A DNA stretch of 5,468 bases from assembly GCA_001872925.1 (NCBI GenBank), contig MNYD01000103.1:1-5468 (forward strand). The letters run 5' to 3'. The notes beneath the pieces were generated by a model that did no database searches, had not been told where the DNA came from, and saw only the letters and a program-made list of their open reading frames with translations. The position numbers and the translations under genes are program-made. The DNA comes from Dehalococcoidia bacterium CG2_30_46_19 (lineage in GTDB: Bacteria; Chloroflexota; Dehalococcoidia; GIF9; AB-539-J10). Shown piece by piece: positions 1 to 4,559 of the stretch; the stretch's first letter is position 1; the number at the start of each line of letters is the position of its first letter.

Positions 1-596
1 TTGGTAGAGCGAAGAACAACCCAGCGCAGGGTTTGCTATCTCCCAAGATTAAGAAACATGTGCCATCTGTCTTATCTCCTTCCGAGTTTCACCGTTTGTT
101 AGCAGAGCCAGTGAAGCTATCCACTCCCGAGGCTAAAAGAGATAAGGTGATGTTAGAGTTACTTTATGCTACGGGCTTGCGAGTAACTGAGCTAGTATCG
201 CTGGATACCAAGGACATTAATCTGGAGCAGGGTTATCTTTATTGCTCTCATGGCAATTCAAGAAGGCAGGTTCCTTTTGACTATCATATTGCCAAGCTAT
301 TAAAAGATTTTATTAACGGTGACAGATTCGAACTCCTGTATGATGAGAAGGAGAAAGCGCTATTTTTAAATCGGCTTGGCAAGAGACTCACCCGGCAGGG
401 ATTCTGGGAAATTGTTAAGAATTATGCTGCTAAAGCCGGACTTGGTGGCAAGGTTACCCCCCGGGCCCTGCGCCATAGTTTTGCAGCATATAAATTACAA
501 ACTGGTGTGGAACTTCGAGATGTGCAGCAACTCCTGGGGCATGCTTATATCTCGAGCACCAAGGTTTATGAGCAAATGAGGCCCACATTAAGGTAA
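1..596 (+). CDS. Tyrosine recombinase, XerC/XerD family, 5'-truncated by the window edge
   Basis: This is the catalytic domain of a tyrosine recombinase, the family that cuts and rejoins DNA through a 3'-phosphotyrosine; Xer members resolve chromosome dimers and others act in integration. The frame is open from base 3 and the residues before the TTG at 33 (GRAKNNPAQG) match the usual Xer linker 'NPAxGLLSPK', so TTG 33 is not the start; the core-binding domain lies upstream. Visible catalytic motifs are GLRVTEL (Arg codon 180-182), LRHSF (Arg 471-473), LLGH (His 540-542) and TKVYEQM (nucleophile Tyr 567-569), with His-to-Tyr spacing as in XerD. Two positions differ: the hairpin Lys of 'GKGNK' is His (SHGNS, 249-251), and the His of HxxR is Arg (RALR, 462-464). 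It may therefore be a divergent Xer paralogue with altered activity. The next gene follows after 4 bases. Family assignment is firm; the exact role is unknown. Confidence 0.9.
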   Translation, partial: GRAKNNPAQGLLSPKIKKHVPSVLSPSEFHRLLAEPVKLSTPEAKRDKVMLELLYATGLRVTELVSLDTKDINLEQGYLYCSHGNSRRQVPFDYHIAKLLKDFINGDRFELLYDEKEKALFLNRLGKRLTRQGFWEIVKNYAAKAGLGGKVTPRALRHSFAAYKLQTGVELRDVQQLLGHAYISSTKVYEQMRPTLR

Positions 597-600
597 AGTT

Positions 601-849
601 ATGCCTAAAAAATCACATCGTAGTAAGGCGAAACAGCGTGCTAAGCTGGCGAAGGTAGCCAGAGAAAGAAATTCACAGCAGGTTGTTTCAACCGTTGCTG
701 AGCCGGGTACCTTAGCTAGAAAGAAAGTTTCTGAAGAGCAGGTCCTTGTCAATCGCTATCAATATGTAATGCCCGAGCTACGGCGTATTGGCATCCTTGG
801 TGGCTCGATAATTCTAATTCTCATAGTATTATTCTTTATCCTGGGTTAA
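601..849 (+). CDS. Small basic single-pass membrane protein of unknown function
   Basis: I do not recognise a named family. The 82-residue product has a very basic N-terminus: ten Lys/Arg in the first 23 residues, starting MPKKSHRSKAKQRAK. A polar middle follows, then a short segment RYQYVMPELRRI (residues 52-63) directly before one hydrophobic helix (about 64-82, rich in Ile/Leu) that runs to the C-terminus. There is no signal peptide. By the positive-inside rule the N-terminus should be cytoplasmic, giving a tail-anchored topology; the basic tail could contact nucleic acid, ribosomes or acidic lipids, which is inference. ATG 601 is preceded by AAGG at the end of the recombinase gene, about 7-8 bases upstream, so translation is probably coupled to it (4-base gap). 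The pcm gene follows after about 25 bases. The regular layout suggests a real gene. Confidence 0.75.
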   Translation: MPKKSHRSKAKQRAKLAKVARERNSQQVVSTVAEPGTLARKKVSEEQVLVNRYQYVMPELRRIGILGGSIILILIVLFFILG

Positions 850-874
850 CTTGCTTTAGAGATAACTGGAGTTG

Positions 875-1516
875 GTGATTGATTTAGCTTCTGCTCGGGA
901 CAGTTTGATTGCCAAACTCAGCCTGGAGATTTCTGATAAGCGTGTGCTTGAAGCTATGCGGCATGTTCCGCGTGAAGTTTTTGTGTCTGAAGACCAGTAT
1001 TATGCCGCCTATGAAGACAGGCCATTAAGCATTGGCTTTGGGCAAACTATCTCCCAACCTTATATTGTAGCCTTAATGGTACAGGCTTTAGAGCTTAAAA
1101 GAGAGGATAAAGTCCTGGAACTAGGTGCTGGGAGTGGCTATGAAGCAGCCATATTAGCTGAGTTAGCCCGGCAGGTTATCACTGTAGAGCGCATATCTGA
1201 GTTAGCGGAAGGAGCTAAGCGTGTTTTGGAAAAGCTTGGTTATTCTAACGTCATGGTTTACCTTGCTGGCAAGAAGTTAGGCTGGCCTGATGCGGCACCA
1301 TACAATGCTATTATAGTTTCTGCCGGTGCCCCCAATATTCCTCAAATCCTTCTGGACCAATTATCTTTAGGTGGGCGATTGGTAATTCCCGTAGGTTCTC
1401 GCTGGCAGCAGGATTTACTGAAGGTTACCAAAAGGCGGGGGGGGAATAAGGTGGAAAATTTAGGTGGCTGCTATTTTGTACCGCTCATCGGTGAAGGTGC
1501 TTGGGAAGAAGAATAA
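875..1516 (+). CDS. pcm: Protein-L-isoaspartate O-methyltransferase
   Basis: This cytoplasmic enzyme uses S-adenosylmethionine to methylate isoaspartyl residues in aged proteins, starting their repair to aspartate. Counting from GTG 875 (213 aa, normal for the family): HVPREVFV (30-37), the family signature IGFGQTISQPY (53-63) with conserved Ser60, SAM motif I LELGAGSGYEAA (81-92), the acidic VERI (Glu105, expected to bind the ribose), GWPDAAPYNAIIVSAGAP (136-153) and the C-terminal KRRGG...FVPL. One oddity is that the usual 'GDG' loop reads AGK (131-133), and the Asp of 'APYD' is Asn144. An in-frame stop at 863 leaves TTG 872 or GTG 875 as starts. GGAG at 868-871 touches the TTG but lies 3 bases from the GTG, so I prefer GTG. 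A run of eight G (1437-1444) lies in the 3' part. The gene is third in the plus-strand operon. Confidence 0.92.
   Translation: MIDLASARDSLIAKLSLEISDKRVLEAMRHVPREVFVSEDQYYAAYEDRPLSIGFGQTISQPYIVALMVQALELKREDKVLELGAGSGYEAAILAELARQVITVERISELAEGAKRVLEKLGYSNVMVYLAGKKLGWPDAAPYNAIIVSAGAPNIPQILLDQLSLGGRLVIPVGSRWQQDLLKVTKRRGGNKVENLGGCYFVPLIGEGAWEEE
1437..1444 (+). repeat. G8 homopolymer inside pcm
   Basis: Eight consecutive G encode the end of Arg and the Gly-Gly of KRRGGN near the C-terminus of pcm. The frame on both sides matches the family, so the tract is in register here. Tracts of this length can slip during replication or sequencing; a one-base change would replace the last two dozen or so residues. 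Confidence 0.9.
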
Positions 1517-1521
1517 TAAAT

Positions 1522-1528
1522 AAGGAGG
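1522..1528 (+). promoter_or_regulatory. Strong ribosome binding site of the nitroreductase gene
   Basis: AAGGAGG is a full-length match to the anti-Shine-Dalgarno complement and lies 5 bases before GTG 1534. It decides the start: the reading frame is open from TTG 1501, but that codon lies inside pcm and has no such site. Confidence 0.9.
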
Positions 1529-1533
1529 CAGAA

Positions 1534-2082
1534 GTGGAAGTATTTGAAGCAATAAAGACAAGGCGTAGTATCCGCAGTTACACCTCTGAAGCTATACCTC
1601 AGGATGAGATTAGTGTTGTTCTGGAGGCTGCTCGCTGGGCACCCTCTTGGGCAAATACACAATGTCGGAGATTTGTGGTAGTTCAAAATAGTGAAACGAA
1701 AGCTAAATTAGCTGATGCCCTTACATCTTGGAATCCAGCCTACAAGGCTGTTAAAGAAGCGCCTATAGTCATCGTGGCTTGTGCCGAGCTAGGCAAATCT
1801 GGCTTTTATCAAGGTGAGACGGTCACGGATAAAGGAGATTGGTATATGTTTGATGTAGCACTGGCAATGCAAAACCTCACTTTAGCAGCTCATTCTCTTG
1901 GGTTGGGGACGGTGCATGTTGGTGCCTTTGATGCACAAAAAGTGGCGCAGATTTTGAATGTTCCTGAAGGGGTAGCTGTAGTTGAAATGACCCCGCTGGG
2001 TCATCCGGCCAAGGAAGGTAAGACAACGAAAAGGAAGGAACTTTCCGAACTGGTATTCCATGAAAGTTACGGACAAAAATAG
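1534..2082 (+). CDS. FMN-dependent nitroreductase family oxidoreductase
   Basis: This is a small flavoprotein (182 aa from GTG 1534) of the nitroreductase superfamily, which reduces nitro groups, quinones, flavins or related substrates with NAD(P)H through FMN; the substrate cannot be read from sequence. The N-terminal FMN-phosphate motif KTRRSIRSY (8-16) is intact, followed by ARWAPSWANTQ (33-43), the family's 'A.WAPS..N.QPW' element with Cys44-Arg in place of Pro-Trp. The central helix MQNLTLAAHSLGLGTVHVG (112-130) and the C-terminal VEMTPLGHP (150-158, usually 'LGYP') complete the fold. The family works as a dimer in the cytoplasm. It is probably the last gene of the operon with pcm (17-base gap). 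Its stop lies 2 bases from the 3' end of the convergent tRNA gene, with no intrinsic terminator between. Family is sure; subfamily is open. Confidence 0.92.
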   Translation: MEVFEAIKTRRSIRSYTSEAIPQDEISVVLEAARWAPSWANTQCRRFVVVQNSETKAKLADALTSWNPAYKAVKEAPIVIVACAELGKSGFYQGETVTDKGDWYMFDVALAMQNLTLAAHSLGLGTVHVGAFDAQKVAQILNVPEGVAVVEMTPLGHPAKEGKTTKRKELSELVFHESYGQK

Positions 2083-2084
2083 AA

Positions 2085-2158
2085 TGCCCTCAAGGGGATT
2101 CGAACCCCTGATTTTCAGCTTGAAAGGCTGACGTCCTAGGCCTCTAGACGATGAGGGC
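2085..2158 (-). tRNA. tRNA-Glu (anticodon UUC)
   Basis: The minus strand folds into a complete cloverleaf of 74 bases. The acceptor stem GCCCTCA/TGAGGGC is perfectly paired, the D arm GTC...GAC encloses the Glu-typical TAGAGGCCTAG loop, the anticodon stem is TCAGC/GCTGA with loop CTTTCAA (anticodon TTC at 2124-2122), a 5-base variable region follows, and the T stem AGGGG/CCCCT encloses TTCGAAT. The discriminator is A (2085). CCA is not encoded; the next bases are TTC, so CCA must be added by nucleotidyltransferase. It charges glutamate for protein synthesis. In bacteria that lack GlnRS or use the GltX-HemA route it also feeds Gln-tRNA and tetrapyrrole synthesis; neither is shown here. The gene lies 13 bases after the argC stop. 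Confidence 0.97.
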
Positions 2159-2161
2159 AGG

Positions 2162-2197
2162 CAAGACTATTCTAGGGATAAATAGCCAAGCTTTCAA
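2162..2197 (-). promoter_or_regulatory. Predicted promoter of tRNA-Glu, inside the 3' end of argC
   Basis: On the minus strand, TTGAAA (2197-2192) and TAGAAT (2174-2169) are separated by exactly 17 bases, each five of six matches to the vegetative sigma consensus. The expected start point near 2162 leaves a leader of only about 4 bases before the mature tRNA 5' end. The -10 box includes the argC stop codon TAG (2174-2172) and the -35 lies in argC codons. The tRNA could also be reached by read-through from argC. Confidence 0.7.
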
Positions 2198-3200
2198 GGC
2201 CAGCAGGCTGTGGTAAATTAAACATCAAATTCATATTTTGAACTGCCTGTCCTGCTCCACCCTTTATTAAATTATCCAGGCAGCTAATGACAATAAGCCT
2301 GTTTGTTCTTAAATCGATGGTGGGGTAAATGATGCAGAAGTTGTTTCCTCTGGTATATTTAGTTTGGGGAGGATTATCTGCTATATGAACAAAGGGAGCA
2401 TTTTTATAAAAATCACGATAAAGTTGTTGTAGTTCTTCTTTGGCTAGATTGCTATCTTTTAGTGGAGCATAGCATGTGGTTAGTATGCCTCGGGTCATGG
2501 GGACTAAATGAGGAACAAAAGTTATCGATAAAGCAAGCTCCGGGTTTAGAGTCCTTAGTTCTTGTTCAATCTCAGGCAGGTGGCGGTGTCCTTCGACAGA
2601 GTAAGCGAAGGCATTTTCGTTGGTTTCAGCGTAATGGGTGGTTAGGGTCAAGGCTCTGCCAGCGCCGGATACACCTGATTTACTGTCAATTATTATCTCA
2701 GGTGAGATAATTGCTTCTTTAACTGCTGGTGCTAATGCCAGGATAGCGCTAACGCTGTAGCAGCCAGGGTTAGCTATTAAGCGTGCTGAAGCTATCTCTT
2801 TTTCATGAATTTCGGGCAATCCATAAATTGCTTCCGGTAACAAATCGGGAAGTGGATGGGTGAAGCCGTACCATTTCGGATATTCATTGGCATCCTTTAA
2901 CCTGAAGTCAGCGCTGAGATCGATAGCCTTGATGTTTTGTGCTAGTAATGAAGGCACTACATCCACACTTGATTTATGGGGCATTGCTGAGAAAACAACA
3001 TCGACATCGCTATCAATATCAGCTTTTATTACCTGGTCTATATTGCCAAGGTGGGGGAAAGCCTCACCCAGCTTCTGCCCGGCAGCACTCCTTCCTGTAA
3101 TAGATTTAAGCGCTACTTCAGGGTGTTGATAAAGAAGACGAGCTAGTTCGATGCCAATATATCCGGTAACATTTATTATACCCGCTTTAATTTTTGACAT
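2172..3200 (-). CDS. argC: N-acetyl-gamma-glutamyl-phosphate reductase
   Basis: This is the third step of arginine biosynthesis: NADPH-dependent reduction of N-acetyl-glutamyl 5-phosphate to the semialdehyde, in the cytoplasm. The 342 residues fit the family. An N-terminal Rossmann domain (GIINVTGYIG, 7-16, then TGRSAAG, 35-41) is followed by the active site ANPGCYS with nucleophile Cys147, DSKSGVSGAGR (172-182), EGHRHLPEIEQEL (203-215) carrying the conserved His pair, VPHLVPMTRGI (229-239) and the C-terminal LDNLIKGGAGQAVQNMNLM. The nucleotide loop has Asn10 where most homologues have Gly. An acyl-glutamyl versus LysW-linked substrate cannot be settled from this gene, but no lysW-like gene is in the window. 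The ATG has no Shine-Dalgarno site and a TATAAT box ends 8 bases upstream, so leaderless translation is predicted. Its stop codon is embedded in the tRNA-Glu promoter. Confidence 0.95.
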   Translation of the reverse strand: MSKIKAGIINVTGYIGIELARLLYQHPEVALKSITGRSAAGQKLGEAFPHLGNIDQVIKADIDSDVDVVFSAMPHKSSVDVVPSLLAQNIKAIDLSADFRLKDANEYPKWYGFTHPLPDLLPEAIYGLPEIHEKEIASARLIANPGCYSVSAILALAPAVKEAIISPEIIIDSKSGVSGAGRALTLTTHYAETNENAFAYSVEGHRHLPEIEQELRTLNPELALSITFVPHLVPMTRGILTTCYAPLKDSNLAKEELQQLYRDFYKNAPFVHIADNPPQTKYTRGNNFCIIYPTIDLRTNRLIVISCLDNLIKGGAGQAVQNMNLMFNLPQPAGLESLAIYP

Positions 3201-3223
3201 TAAAGGCTATTATACTATGTAAT
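3194..3223 (+). promoter_or_regulatory. Predicted promoter of the homocitrate/citrate-synthase-type gene
   Basis: A perfect TTGACA (3194-3199) and TGTAAT (3218-3223, five of six) are spaced by 18 bases. The start point should fall near 3230, giving a leader of about 52 bases. The -35 overlaps the argC start codon, and the spacer contains the argC -10 box, so the two polymerases should exclude each other. A weaker alternative, TTGATT (3226-3231) with TATTTT (3249-3254), lies downstream. Confidence 0.6.
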
Positions 3224-3238
3224 ATTTGATTAAGTGAA
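3209..3238 (-). promoter_or_regulatory. Predicted leaderless promoter of argC
   Basis: The minus strand carries a perfect TATAAT (3214-3209) with a weaker TTCACT (3238-3233, four of six) 18 bases upstream. The predicted start near 3202 is about 2 bases before the ATG at 3200. The bases between the -10 box and the ATG (AGCCTTTA) contain no ribosome binding site, which agrees with a leaderless message. No clear ArgR-type box was recognised. Confidence 0.6.
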
Positions 3239-3281
3239 ACAATAATGTTATTTTTATCATTTAATTTTAGGGGGTAGGAGC

Positions 3282-4520
3282 ATGCCTAAGGTTTATTTCA
3301 TAGATGTTACTAATCGGGATGGTGTTCAAACTGCTCATCTTGGTCTATCTAAACTTGAGAAGACCATGATAAACATTTATCTCAATGATATGGGCATTTT
3401 TCAATCTGAGTTTGGTTTTCCTACAACCAGGCACGAATCCGCTTACCTCCAAGCCAATTTAGAATTGGCTGATATGGGAGTTTTGCAACCTATTCGTTTG
3501 TCCGGCTGGGTGAGGGCGGTAGTCAAGGATGTGGAAACAGCATTCAGGTTTGTTCCCAATATCCGACATCTCAATCTATCAATCTCTACCTCGGAGCAGA
3601 TGGTTTCCGGGAAATTTCAAGGTAAGAGGAAGCAGGAGGACGTCCTGATGATGATGGTCGATGCTGTAGACGCAGCTAAAGCACTGGGGGCAGAAAGTAT
3701 CGGTGTAAATGCTGAAGATGCCTCCAGAACCAATATGGATTTTCTCACCAAATTTGCCTCGGCAGCAAGAGAGCATGAGGCTCAAAGGTTCAGATATTGT
3801 GACACTCTTGGCTATGATGACCCCTTTTCCATCTATGAAGCGGTTAAAGTGCTGGCGGAAAATGTCGGGATTCCTATAGAGCTTCATTGTCACGGCGATT
3901 TAGGTATGGCTGTGGCTAATTCTGTCGCTGGAGCTAAAGGAGCTATAGATGGCGGACAGGATGCATATATCAATACTACAGTCAACGGGGTAGGGGAAAG
4001 AGCAGGCAATGCTGACCTTATAGCAACAATTCTGGCAGTTACTAAATCGAAAGGATTTGTCGGTAAGTATCAGATGGGGAGGCGGATTAACCTGAAAAAG
4101 GCGTGGAATATAAGCAGATTTGCCAGTTATGCCTTTGGAATTCCTATCCCGATAAACCAGCCAGGGGTTGGGGCCAATGCTTTTGCTCATAGCTCGGGCA
4201 TTCATGCTGATGGCGTGTTGAAAGACCCTCAGAATTACGAGCTATACCATTTTGCTGAATTGGGCCGAGGTGAGCCAGAGCTTGTGGAAACTGGCAGGGA
4301 GATATGTTCCGGTGAATACGGTGGAATATCCGGTTTCAGGCACATAATGGGGAAGATGGCGATAACGTTTGACGATAGTGAGGAAGCTGAGAAGATTCTG
4401 GAGCTGGTGAGGTATGCTAATGTTGAAGCTCAACGACCCCTTGTTGAGGATGAGCTGTTGTTTATCGCCAGATATCCAGAGATTGCAAAGAAGCTGCTAA
4501 CGTTAACTCCACTGGAATAG
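3282..4520 (+). CDS. Homocitrate/2-isopropylmalate/Re-citrate synthase family protein
   Basis: This TIM-barrel Claisen-condensing enzyme joins acetyl-CoA to a 2-oxo acid in the cytoplasm. Seen in the 412 residues: IDVTNRDGVQT (7-17) with the Arg12-Asp13 pair and Gln16; EDASRTNMDF (145-154); YCDTLGYDDPF (172-182); the metal ligands in ELHCHGDLGMA (His202, His204); VNGVGERAGN (234-243); and HSSGIHADG (303-311). Asp13 and the two His should bind the divalent metal. The usual Glu of 'RDGEQ' is Val15. At 412 aa it lacks the long C-terminal leucine-feedback domain of LeuA. Substrate choice is open: oxaloacetate (Re-citrate synthase, an activity known from Dehalococcoides and clostridia in this family), 2-oxoglutarate (homocitrate) or, less likely, 2-oxoisovalerate. 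No leuB/C/D, aksA-type or nif genes are present to decide. GGGG/GGAG before ATG 3282 serves as ribosome site. It is divergent from argC. Confidence 0.88.
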   Translation: MPKVYFIDVTNRDGVQTAHLGLSKLEKTMINIYLNDMGIFQSEFGFPTTRHESAYLQANLELADMGVLQPIRLSGWVRAVVKDVETAFRFVPNIRHLNLSISTSEQMVSGKFQGKRKQEDVLMMMVDAVDAAKALGAESIGVNAEDASRTNMDFLTKFASAAREHEAQRFRYCDTLGYDDPFSIYEAVKVLAENVGIPIELHCHGDLGMAVANSVAGAKGAIDGGQDAYINTTVNGVGERAGNADLIATILAVTKSKGFVGKYQMGRRINLKKAWNISRFASYAFGIPIPINQPGVGANAFAHSSGIHADGVLKDPQNYELYHFAELGRGEPELVETGREICSGEYGGISGFRHIMGKMAITFDDSEEAEKILELVRYANVEAQRPLVEDELLFIARYPEIAKKLLTLTPLE

Positions 4521-4559
4521 TGCCCTTTGTTTGCTTGTTAGGCTGAATTTCTTCTGGAT

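Noticed and set aside
1..2158. Integrated mobile element bounded by the recombinase and tRNA-Glu
   Set aside because: No second copy of the tRNA 3' end is visible, the genes between are housekeeping-type, no phage or plasmid genes occur, and the recombinase is Xer-like and part of an operon.
2462..3129. Plus-strand open frames of 82 and 89 codons opposite argC
   Set aside because: They lie antisense to a well-supported argC, have no family features and no fitting ribosome sites; they are frame shadows.
3241..3252. AATAA-TG-TTATT inverted repeat as a defined operator
   Set aside because: The arms are only 5 bases in very AT-rich DNA, so chance is likely; it is kept only as a remark under the divergent-promoter finding.
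3201..3281. ArgR box or riboswitch/T-box in the argC-synthase gap
   Set aside because: No recognisable ArgR palindrome, T-box sequence or structured leader is seen; the argC leader is predicted to be only about 2 bases.
3579..4433. Minus-strand open frames of 63-104 codons opposite the synthase gene
   Set aside because: They are fully antisense to a strongly conserved coding frame, with Cys/Ser/His-rich composition typical of shadow frames.
4521..4559. Terminator between the convergent synthase and gre genes
   Set aside because: The 39-base gap has no convincing hairpin with a T-run on either strand.
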